From positions 1-16,075 of the forward strand of contig JANSLP010000508.1 of NCBI GenBank assembly GCA_029298735.1: a DNA stretch of 16,075 bases. Direction: 5' to 3'. Shown piece by piece: positions 1-8,160 of this stretch. Positions within the stretch are counted from its first letter, which is position 1. Each line of letters begins with the position of its first letter. This DNA is from Ophiostoma sp. CBS 140.51 (Eukaryota; Ascomycota; Sordariomycetes; Ophiostomatales; Ophiostomataceae). The translations under genes were made by a program, and so were the position numbers. The notes beneath the pieces are model-generated. The model worked only from the letters and a program-made list of their open reading frames with translations, was not told where the DNA came from and did not search any database.

Positions 1-97
1 AAGGGACGTACCAGACTTTGAGCGAAATCAATACGTAGTACATTTCAAGTCGTACATTAAGACAATATGCCGATACAATTATCTCCCACACCATGTC

Positions 98-2698
98 GAC
101 CTAGTCGTCCTATTACTAGTTAACGTATACTCGTAAGTATTATTCGAGCGTTTAGTTCGTTCTTTTAGTTTATCCATTCGTTTAGGGGTGGAAAGTAGTA
201 CTAAGCTTCCTTTTAATTCTTAGTTTCTCTGTTACCGCGCCCTAGAATTTACTAGTGAACGTCGTTCCTTTATCGCTAACGATATCGTCCGGTAGCCCGT
301 AGTTACTTACGACGTTACGTAGAAACGTGTATACGAGATTTTCCGCCGAATATAATTTATAGTATAGTAGGAAGTAGGCGTACTTTGTTAGCCTGTCCAC
401 GATTACTAGTATACTATTATAGACCGTTTTTATAACTTTTTCTTTTAACGCCGGGAGCTTTATAATAAGGTCCCAGGAGATTAACTACCACGGTCGGCTC
501 GGTATTAGTAGTGGTTATAATTCTTTATACGTCTTATATCTCGATATCTTGGTCTTATTATAAATATCGTATTCCCTAATAACTTATTAAATATCGCTGT
601 GTTAGCCTTTAACGTTATAGACTTCTCTGAGCCTTTCTGTCGTTTTCTAGATTCCGAAGTATCCCCCGGTAGGTGCTTCGTGAATCCGACGGATAATTTC
701 TTGACGTTATTCTTGGCCGACTATCTTAAGTATTATCGATCCGTCTTCTTTTATCTCGAACACCGTCTATGCTTCCGTTAACGTTAGTCCGATATAGTCG
801 CTTCGTCTACTCAAGGCGTCTACCTTACCGTTATCGGATCCTTTCTTATATACTATCCGGATATCGAATTCAAATAAGTACTAGGCCCATTTAGCTTATC
901 GTCCGTTTAACCTTTAGTTATTAACGAAGTAAGTGAGGTTCTTGTGGTCCGAGTAGATCGTTATAGGGTACCTTGCTCCCTTAAGATATACCTCCCACTC
1001 TTTTAGTCCCTCGATAATAGCTATTAGTTCCTTGTCGTAAACTAGGTATCGCTCCGCCGGTCCTATGAACTTCTTCGAGAAGAAGGTAATAGAGTAAATC
1101 TTCCCCTCTTTATTTCGCTAGGATAATTCACCGCTTATAACGTAGCCCGATACGTCGATATTTATCTCGAATAGTATATCGGGGTTTAGTTCTTATAGGA
1201 CAAGCTCCGAGAGTACTACCTCCTTAATTTACTCGAATATAGCTTACTCCTTCGTCGTCTAGATAAACTCTCGATCGTTTCTCGTAAGATTCGTAAGGAG
1301 TACTATTATCTTACTATAATCCTTAATAAACTTACGGTAGTAGTTAATATACCCTACGAAGGATCGTACGTCTTTAACGTTTTATAGTATTAACTAGTCT
1401 TTAATTACCTCGATCTTTTCTAGTTCTATAGCGAGTTACCCAGGGGTAATTACGTACCCTAGAAAGATAGTCTTCCGGGTGTAAAACTCGCACTTGTTTA
1501 CTTTAACTAGGAGTTTCGCCCCGTTAAGTTTCTAGAGTACTTAGTAAATATACTACTCGTATTCTTCTTCGTTCTTTAAGTAAATTAAGATATCGTCGAG
1601 GTATATTATAGCGAACTCGTCTAGGTATTTCCGTAAAACGTCGTTAATTATTTCTTAGAACGTTACTAGTACGTTCGTAAGCCCGAATAGTATTACTAGG
1701 TATTCGTAGTATCCGTAGCGTGTTTTAAACGCCGTTTTCTATTCTTTTCTTTTAATTATCCGAACTAGGTTATAAGCGCCTTTAAGGTCGATCTTCGTAA
1801 AGATTTCGGCGTCTTGTAGCTTATTTCGTAGCTTAGTAATAAGTAGTAATAAATATTAGTTTTTAATCGTAATTTTATTTAATTATTAGTAATCGACGTA
1901 TAATCGTTACGTTTTATCCTTCTTCGGTATAAAGAGAATAAGTACTCTTACTAGCGACCTTAATAGTTTAATATAGCTCTTAGTTAAGTTTTCGTTAAGT
2001 TACTCTCTAAGTACTTTTAACTTATCCTCGTTAAGAGGGTAAATACCTTGTAATTTTAGTTATATACCTTCTTTTAATAATATTTAGTAGTCGTAAAGTC
2101 CGTGCTCGGGTAAACCCTATTCGTATTAGTATCGTTAAATATCTTCGTATTTACGATATTAGGCTAGTACGTAGAGGAGGTTATCTCGCTCTTTTTTCGT
2201 TAACGTACCTAGCTTCCGGGTAATTATATTTTATCGTAGGTTTCCCTAGGATAGCTAGCCAGTGACCTAATTAATCCTTAGATTATACTCTCGGAGCTAT
2301 AATAGCCCGAGGATAACGTCGTCGTCTCTGATATCTATAATATCGAGTATTATCTTGATTTTTTTGCCTCGTATTCGGAGGTCGAGTACCCGTATCTTTC
2401 TTTTAACTTAACCGCCGTCGTAAGTAGCCTAGTGTCCCTCGAAGTTTCGTAGTATATATAGCGCCTTCTTTTCTTACTATAGTATATCTTGTTAGTTTAT
2501 TAAACGTGGCGTAATATAACTAGCCTCGGCGCCTATATCGATTATCGCCTTTTATTATCGGCCGTGCTAGTTAGTTAAGACCCGTATATACTCTAGCTCC
2601 TTGCTGGCTACCTTCAGGGTTTTAGTGTTTAATTCCTGTCCGCACCCTAGGTCGGTAAGATCTCTTCGTTTTCTGATACGTTGTCCTCGTCGGAGGGT
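98..2698 (-). pseudogene. Pol polyprotein: protease, reverse transcriptase, RNase H, integrase (RIP-killed)
   Basis: One minus-strand frame (codon starts equal to 1 modulo 3) holds every domain. The aspartic protease active site is at 2528-2539 and reads D-I-G-A where D-T/S-G-A is normal; its C-terminal 'DDVILGL' motif is near 2300-2330. Reverse transcriptase runs about 2110-1400 with an intact YLDD at 1592-1603. RNase H (about 1250-860) keeps 'YDKEL' and 'SDHKNL', followed by 'VDALSRR' near 803-820. Integrase has an N-terminal HHCC finger at 682, 661, 571 and 562 now reading H-Y-Y-Y. Its core has Asp at 470-472, Asp at 272-274 and, after exactly 35 residues, Lys at 164-166 in place of the catalytic Glu. 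Dozens of in-frame TAG/TAA codons sit at likely Gln or Trp positions. Recognition is secure; function is lost. Confidence 0.92.
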
Positions 2699-4560
2699 AC
2701 CTCTAGTACCGAGAGGGCGTCTCGAGCGGGGATTATCTCTTCGTTATTAATTAGCTCGTTTATTTACTCGCGGGTTCGCCGTCCTTCCTTTACTCTAGTT
2801 ATCTTAGCGGAGTAACGTAGGTATTTATACCGTATTCTCCGTTATTACTTAGTTTTCTCGTTTTCCCATTCGTCGTATTTCTATTAAATCTCTTGTCGTT
2901 CCTGGTCGGTTACTTCTTTATATTTCGTAAAGCGTTCCGTATACCGTAGCGCTTTATAGTCGATCTTTAAGTAATAACCTTAGGTTTTATAGTTATAATC
3001 GAGGCTATAATCGTTTCTTCCGTCGAGTCGCGGTAAGAAGGGGTTACGATCTTCTTATCTTAGTATTTACGGTATTTCTTCCTTGTATTATAACGCTGCC
3101 TTCGCTTAAATATAGCGTCGATAGTATTAGTCCTCGTAGTTTATTTATAAGATATCGTTTATATAGTCTCCTTTTCGGTAAAAAAGTATTTACTCTTTCT
3201 ACTCGGCTTCTTTTAAGTAGACCGTAGGGATCTTTAAGCCCGTAATATATAATTAATAAATACGTATTATAGGCTAGTCGTTACGGTGAGGAAGTTTATT
3301 TACGTAAATATTTACCCTCACGTTTAATTTAAAGCGTAGGCCCTCTTCCGTATCTTCGTCGATTTCCTTAAGTTTAGCTTCTAGTTTTACCTAGAATTCC
3401 CCCTTAGGGTCGTCTTCGTCGTAACGATCCGGGTCGTACGTTTCTAGATCTCCGATCCGTATTATTTTAAAGTTCTTACTAGAGGGTCCCCGTAGGTCCC
3501 TACTAGTCTCTTCTTAGTCGTAGTTAAAACACCCGTCTTTATAATAATTAGAGAATTAGGAGGCCTCGCGAGGTACTCCCGTTTTCTTTTAGCCCTTCGT
3601 AGTTTTAATATTCTTTTAGTCGGGTACGCGGAAGCGATAGTCCCGCGCGTAATATCTCTTCTTACTATAGCTATAATATTCTCTATCGAACTTTTTCTTC
3701 TAGGGTTTCTCTTTAGTGTTAACATCGAGTTTTATGGGTTCGCCCTACTAGCGTCCCTTTTACTTATTGTTTTAGTTCCGTGATTTCCCCTAGTAGGAAT
3801 TTCGCTCTATACGGTAGCCTCTCTTCTCGCTAGCTCGTTCGTATAAGCGATTATCCGTGGCCACGGCGAGGGCATAGTATTCTACTAGCGTCTTAGGCCG
3901 GGGGTACTTATTAATCTCGTCCTTAACGTTATCTTTAAGCCCGTCGTAGTAGGCGCTTATAGCGGGTTCGTCGTCCTATTTAAGGTAAACTATAAGTTAT
4001 TTAAACTCGTTAGTATAGGTCGATGTAGACTTGGTTTATCGGAGTCGCTTGAGTTTACGTTAAAGTTCTCGTTTATTATCCAGGTCCCCGAAGGTAGTCT
4101 TGAGCGCCGTAAAGAAGCGCTCGAAGCTTAAGAATAACTCCTTCGTATCGTCGTCGAGGTTATTAGGATCGGCCTTATTTTCGAGGTAGTCTTCGAGGAA
4201 GGGCTAGGCTTAAGCCGTAGCCGGTCCCTCGAGGTAAGCGATGGCTATAAGTACCTTGTTTAACCCTTCGGTCAAGGTGCTCTACTAGTATTCGAAATAT
4301 AGACGGTACTATATTAAGAAGGAGCGGACTCTAGCCTAGTTTCCGTCGTACTTTTTAGGAGGAGGGATCTTGAGTGCCTCCTTCCCGCTTCCTCTAGCGG
4401 TAGCGAGGAGTCTCTCATAGTGTTAAACCTAGTCCGCACTCTACTTATTAAGAGCCTCTAGCTTATTAATCTTTTTCTATATAGCTTATATACGAGCCGT
4501 AAGCTGCGTAAACGTTACGGTGGCTCCCGACGCGGTCGATATAGTGAGTGTTAATATTAT
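2650..4560 (-). pseudogene. Gag polyprotein of the gypsy element (RIP-killed)
   Basis: Minus-strand frame with codon starts at coordinates divisible by 3. Translation shows a Retrotrans_gag-type capsid region (about 4370-3790), with the usual 'R.FL..YRLYF' and 'YY.GLK..VKDEI' patterns, then a basic segment and a zinc knuckle at 3637-3678. An acidic linker follows, down to about 2650. No ATG is visible. The ATA codons at 4555-4560 lie where a start would be expected and could be ATG changed by RIP. Stop codons are frequent throughout. In the knuckle the spacing CX2CX4HX4C is kept but all four zinc-binding positions (3676-3678, 3667-3669, 3652-3654, 3637-3639) are now Tyr codons, as expected from TGY-to-TAY and CAY-to-TAY changes. 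In life Gag would form the particle and bind the element's RNA. Confidence 0.85.
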
Positions 4561-4603
4561 TTAGTTAATATACGGTCAAGGTTTAAACAAGAGTCGCTAC
4601 TAT

Positions 4604-5157
4604 TATTATAAAAGCACTATTCTAGGGGGTAGAGGCTCTACTAGGTAATTAAGTCTAGGGGAGGGGTTCTCGTTCTAGTAAAATAATGATAAGGTGTAAC
4701 GGTCGAATAATAGTTAACACGTATAACAGGTAGTATTTGTATATAATGATAACATAGGAATACAAGTTTATATAGGTTTATATTTCAGATAATCGGTAGC
4801 GACTAAGTCTTCTATCTAAGTTACTAGGAGGAAGCCTCAGTCTTATATATCTAGCTTTTAATTATTCCTTAATTATTCCTTAGATCATTCGCCGTATAAT
4901 CTCTTCGTCGTAGTTTATTCGCAGTTCATTCCTTAGATTATTCTCCGTATAATCTTCCTTCTTGTTATTTAATTGGTCAGTCTGATCCCTTGCTTTGATT
5001 GGTTCCTTTGTCCTGTGTCTTCGAAAGGCAGCCACCTTTTAGCCACGCTTGCTTTATTGTTCCTTCTTGCCGCATCATATATCCGCCGTTCCCGTTGAGG
5101 GGTCGGCCTTGCTGTCCTGGCCCGTTGGTGAGGCCCGTGGGGGCCATGTTCGTAACA
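4604..5157 (-). repeat. 5' LTR of the gypsy element
   Basis: On the minus strand the repeat starts TGTTACG at 5157 and ends near 4604 in TTTTATAATA, the RIP-mutated form of the CTTTGTAACA end preserved in the inverted copy at 5826. The termini are thus the usual TG...CA with a longer TGTTAC/GTAACA inverted match. Length is about 554 bases. About 4970-5157 keeps normal CA and TG, whereas the end next to Gag is RIP-mutated. A roughly 28-base segment is repeated with a 53-base period (4878-4905 and 4931-4958). Just inside the LTR at 4600-4602 the minus strand reads TAG, which could be the TGG of a primer-binding site after RIP. That last point is a guess. The partner LTR is not in the window, so the boundaries rest on the inverted copy and the terminal motif. 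Confidence 0.75.
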
Positions 5158-5389
5158 AGGCTTCGTTAATCTTAACCTCGAAGAGCTTCGTATAAGCGTC
5201 CTTTAACTAGACGCCGTATAAAGCGTACTACGCTCGAAGGTCGGCTCGAAGATTCGTAATATTATTAGTAAGCTTCTAGATCTCGTTTTACTATAGGGTC
5301 ATAGCTATATATAAGGCTTAAAAGTAAGCGAACTACGCGGTCGGTTCTTGGCTCGTGTATTCGCGGAACTCGTCGAAGCTCTCCGGCAT
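5158..5389 (-). pseudogene. RIP-mutated N-terminal fragment of an unrecognised protein, possibly another Gag
   Basis: From an ATG at 5387-5389 the minus strand reads about 77 codons, starting with an acidic MPESFDEF segment. A Leu/Asn/Gln-rich stretch with heptad-like spacing follows (NEI.KLTNNITNLRADLRA), suggesting a coiled coil. Seven in-frame TAG/TAA codons fall where Gln would fit, consistent with RIP of CAG and CAA. The frame runs into the start of the gypsy LTR at 5157, so that element appears to have landed inside it. Just upstream a Pro-rich reading (IPDLPAPPDDAGE) lies in another frame, so the true N-terminus may be longer with an indel near the ATG. I do not recognise the family. 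An N-terminal Gag or coiled-coil region of a second retroelement is the most natural guess, but nothing in the sequence proves it. Confidence 0.5.
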
Positions 5390-5697
5390 CGTCGGGGGGG
5401 CGGGTAAGTCAGGTATCTCGTCGGCACCTATAGAGGGAGCTACGTAATATCACGGCGGGCAGGCGGGAGGATCAGGTAGGTGGGGACGAGCAGGGTAACG
5501 GCAGTATATTAGCTATAGCTAGTCTCATACAGGAGCGCAGGTAGGGTGCAGGTAATAACGAGGACGTAGCTCAAGGAGCTACAATACAGGATGCAGGCAG
5601 AGGTCAGACTAAATACAGGATTCAGGGGCAGGGCGGTGTGCAACGGCAGAATGATTACTGGCGACCAGCAAGCCAGACAGCAGGTCTGTGACACCTT
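5390..5697. other. Unassigned spacer between the remnant ORF and the inverted LTR tail
   Basis: About 300 bases with normal CA and TG content, unlike the heavily mutated DNA to its left. On the minus strand it is pyrimidine-rich, with many irregular CCTGC and CCTGTA units, and a homopolymeric run of G (plus strand) sits at about 5394-5400. Short open stretches exist on both strands but none resembles a known protein. It may be the leader or a degenerate Pro/Gln-rich upstream part of the remnant ORF at 5158-5389. Confidence 0.4.
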
Positions 5698-5826
5698 ACC
5701 TATTATACGTATTAACTATTATTCGACCGCTTACACCTTATTACTATTTTACCAGAACAAGACCCCTCCCCTAGACTAATTACCTAGTAGAGCCTCTACT
5801 CCCCTGGGATAGTGCCTTTGTAACAA
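5698..5826 (+). repeat. Inverted copy of the LTR tail (truncated LTR)
   Basis: The plus strand here matches the minus strand of about 4604-4732 nearly throughout, by eye well over 80 percent. Most differences are C-to-T or G-to-A in the RIP-mutated copy. It ends CTTTGTAACA at 5826, the expected 3' end of this LTR family, directly against the LINE ORF2 coding sequence. Similarity stops abruptly near 5698, so only the last 129 bases of the LTR are present. It may be the 3' LTR end of a second gypsy copy in the opposite orientation, truncated on its left by deletion or recombination. Confidence 0.75.
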
Positions 5827-6531
5827 CCAGCAGAAGCCGTCTACTAGTGCCGGTGGTGTCGTTATCGAGACGGAGCAGACCTGTGGCGTATGGTCGGAGC
5901 CCGGCCAGTCGAGTACGGAGTGCGTAGCTCGGAGGCGCGGAGAGGCCCACGTGTAGTCTATAGTCGACGGCCGGTGGTGGGACCGGTCGCCTTGCGATTA
6001 CCACGTCGGTGTGCCCGGAGGTGTTAGTAAGAATAGGTCCCATTTATCTATAAGGTCTAGGAGAGTACGGGCATATACGGAGGTCCGTCCGGCCGTGTCC
6101 CAGAGAGGGTAGTGGAGGTTAACGTCTCCCATAAAGATAACGTCGGCGTCGGGGCCGAGGGGTGGTAGGGATGTAGGGCGGGAGAGCGGCGAGTCCCACG
6201 GCCGTGGACCGGCGGTCAAGGGCTCGCTATATATACCGAGGATATAAAGAGGGCGTTCTTGTGTATAAATCGTAATATGGATGAGGTCTTTTTTAGCCGT
6301 GTAGTCCCAGCGAGACAGCGGTAAGCGCTTTGTGACGTAGCCGGCAAGGCGTCCCTCCCCGGCCCAGAGTTTATGGTATCTGCCGGAGGCCGGCCCGGGG
6401 GCATCGCCGTTCCTAGTCTTGACTATTTCTTGAAGAAAGACGACGTCGGCGCCGAGAGTATCTGCGTGGTGTAGCGCTGTCTATGCATAGTAGTTCATTT
6501 TATGTATATTCCATGAAATAATTACTACCAT
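5827..6531 (-). pseudogene. LINE ORF2 fragment: APE endonuclease domain, reverse transcriptase lost
   Basis: It starts at the ATG 6529-6531 and reads one frame to 5827 (235 codons), broken by TAG at 6481-6483 (codon 17) and TAA at 5998-6000 (codon 178), both plausible RIP products. The exonuclease-endonuclease-phosphatase fold is recognised by WNIHK with Asn8, LQE with Glu35, GDVN with Asp136 and Asn138, STID at 189-192, and SDH with Asp213 and His214. These are the expected metal-binding and catalytic positions, and all are retained. Such domains nick target DNA to prime reverse transcription. The reverse transcriptase that should follow is missing because an LTR fragment starts right after codon 235. 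The whole endonuclease domain is present, so the break lies just behind it. Identification is firm; activity is excluded by the stops. Confidence 0.88.
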
Positions 6532-8071
6532 TACAGAGATAGAGGGGGTAGCTGCAGTATGTGTGTCGTGATAAATATATCGGGGCGGGCGGGCGGCGGG
6601 CGACGGCCCGTGCCGCTAGCGTCACGGTATTCGGTCAAGTAGTTTTAGTAAAAGGGGCAGGTGCGAGAGTATGCCGGGTGAGGCCCCCGGCAGTTCGGGC
6701 ATTGTCTCTTGTCGGGGGGCTTGTCGCAGGAGGGGCTCTCGTGGGCACCTTCGCAGTGTACGCACCGGGGGGGCTTCCGACAGTTCCGTGCCTTGTAGTC
6801 CCATATCTGGCAGCGGTGGCAAATCTGTGGCCTAGTGTCTAGCTTGTACGGGACGGCGCGGTGGAGGCAGTAGTCGAGGATAGCTCCGTCCCGGATAAGT
6901 AAAGCGGCGTCGGCGTCGGTAGCCACGGTGAGGCATAGGCTGCCGAGGCTGGCCGGCGGGCCGTCACGGCGGATCATAGGGCGTACTTGGAGGACTCGGT
7001 AAGGTGCGTTTAATCTATCGTGAATATTTTGTGCTTTATCGAGGAGGGTAGCGGCCGGTATACCGTGGAGGACGACTCTCGGGCCAGTGATCGTAACGTC
7101 AACACCGATATCCTTGGCCCAAGACACGTCCTCAACGTACCACCGGTCCGTCCCTCTCGGGAAGACAACGGCGCTATCGCCGCCCGGAAGTTGACGTACG
7201 GCGTGGGCTAGTGTACGGTCGCCGGCGGCGGACTTGACGGCGTTGACAATAGTCTCGCATGACGGTGGTGACGTCATACGGCTGGTGTGGAGGATGACCT
7301 CTTCGTATCGTGGCTTCGTTGCTGTGGTGCGGGCGTTGCTGTGGTTATTGTTTATTTGTTGTGGCAGGGGGTGGTTTACGAGGTGACGCGAGAGGCGTAT
7401 GTGGGTTTTACGTTGGCGGTAGTGGCGGCGGCCGGCGGCGTCGTCTCTGTGGCCGGTATCGGTGTCGTGGTGGCGCGGAGTGCCAAGGAGGTGACGGTGT
7501 AGAAGAGCCGTTGAAGGATCGTGTCAACGGCTACACCCACGCGGTCGTCTGCCTTGTATACGATAGAGAGGGCGGTGGTGAGGGCGTCGGCGTATCTATA
7601 CGGGATCCCACAGATCTTGGCAACGTCCTCCGGGACGGCGGTAGTAAGTGGCCCGGTCAACGGCAGGGTAGTATACTCGGTGGCTGGGTTCGTCGGGGTC
7701 GTGGGGGTAGTGGGTGTATCGTTTCGGCCAGTCAACGTAGAGGGAGTGGCGGACGTCGTGGTGCCCGACGTACGGCTACGTTTAGTCGGGGAGCGTTGCG
7801 AGCTTTCGAGGACGGTAATGACGTCGTTCGTAGGGCGGTGCGATGGGCTGCTAGCCAGTGTCGAGCTGTCTGCAGTGGGAGGCCGCGCGCGCTTGTTGGC
7901 CGTCGTCGGGAGTGGCGGGGCGGCTATGCCGCGGAGCCGTGCCGAGGCGGCCCGTGGCGCGCTGGCCGCGGTGGTGGGCATGCCGGCGGCAGTGCGGGTG
8001 GCACGGGGTGTCGGGATGGACAATAAAGTAGTAAGGTGGTGATCAAAGTAATGGATGTTTTTTCTTTTCAA
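6531..8071 (-). pseudogene. LINE ORF1: Gag-like RNA-binding protein with three CCHC-type knuckles (frameshifted)
   Basis: The N-terminal part (8071 to 7376) is rich in Thr, Pro, Ala and Ser, as in ORF1 proteins of fungal LINEs; which upstream ATG is used is uncertain. It ends in a TAA at 7376-7378, and the protein resumes in the -1 frame, with clear sequence from 7277 down to 6648. Counting from the Met at 7277, the knuckles are C153-C156-Y161-C166, C172-C175-H179-C184 and C193-C196-H200-C207. The first should have His at 161; its codon (6795-6797) is TAC, a CAC-to-TAC change. A TAA at 6645-6647, likely a mutated CAA, stops the frame, but beyond it the same frame stays open to a TAA at 6531-6533 overlapping the ORF2 start. 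The family binds element RNA in the ribonucleoprotein. It is broken by one frameshift and one stop. Confidence 0.82.
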
Positions 8072-8160
8072 ATTATATATATTGTTTCCGTTTATATTTC
8101 TTTAATCTTAAATTGTTTTTTCACATATAGGTTGAAGAAGTAATGCTAGGTACTACATGT
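8072..8160. other. AT-rich boundary between the LINE and unique DNA
   Basis: The sequence switches here from the GC-rich ORF1 to T- and A-rich DNA with many TTT and TATA runs, then to balanced composition after about 8160. CA and TG are present, so this is not a RIP product. It may be the LINE 5' untranslated end or the old insertion site. No motif decides between these. Confidence 0.35.

Larger units (their letters stand above)
1..5157 (-). mobile_element. Ty3/gypsy LTR retrotransposon, RIP-inactivated, 3' end outside window or lost
   Basis: Read on the minus strand, the order is LTR, Gag with zinc knuckle, protease, reverse transcriptase, RNase H, integrase, which is the Ty3/gypsy (Metaviridae) order. 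Pol reads in one frame from about 2698 down to about 98, and Gag in a different frame from about 4560 to about 2650. Both are riddled with TAG and TAA codons at positions expected to be Gln or Trp. Almost every CA and TG is gone while CG is kept: from 1561 to 1720 I count no CA or TG but 15 CG. This is the classic CpA-to-TpA signature of fungal RIP. Integrase similarity ends near position 98. No chromodomain or 3' LTR is visible, so the element either continues beyond the left edge or is truncated there. It cannot code for functional proteins. Confidence 0.93.
5827..8071 (-). mobile_element. Tad1-like LINE retrotransposon, truncated and interrupted
   Basis: On the minus strand this has the layout of a fungal non-LTR element: a Gag-like ORF1 with three C-terminal zinc knuckles, then ORF2 opening with an apurinic-type (APE) endonuclease. 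ORF1 and ORF2 meet in a TAATG overlap at 6529-6533. ORF2 is cut at residue 235 by the LTR fragment ending at 5826, so reverse transcriptase and the 3' tail are missing. Stop codons at probable Gln positions and a His-to-Tyr change in a zinc finger show light RIP, much less than in the gypsy element. The 5' boundary is not visible; coding similarity fades at about 8040-8071 where composition turns AT-rich. Tad1 is suggested because it is the common APE-bearing LINE clade of ascomycetes. Confidence 0.85.

Noticed and set aside
3462..3725. Open frame of 87 codons, minus strand, Arg/Lys-rich
   Set aside because: It overlaps the Gag zinc knuckle in another frame. It is open only because RIP removed CA/TG and the shadow frame lacks TAG/TAA.
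7310..8042. Long open frames on the plus strand (up to 238 codons), Gly/Arg/Val-rich
   Set aside because: They are antisense shadows of the GC-rich, Thr/Pro/Ala-rich LINE ORF1, which has family context and zinc knuckles on the minus strand.
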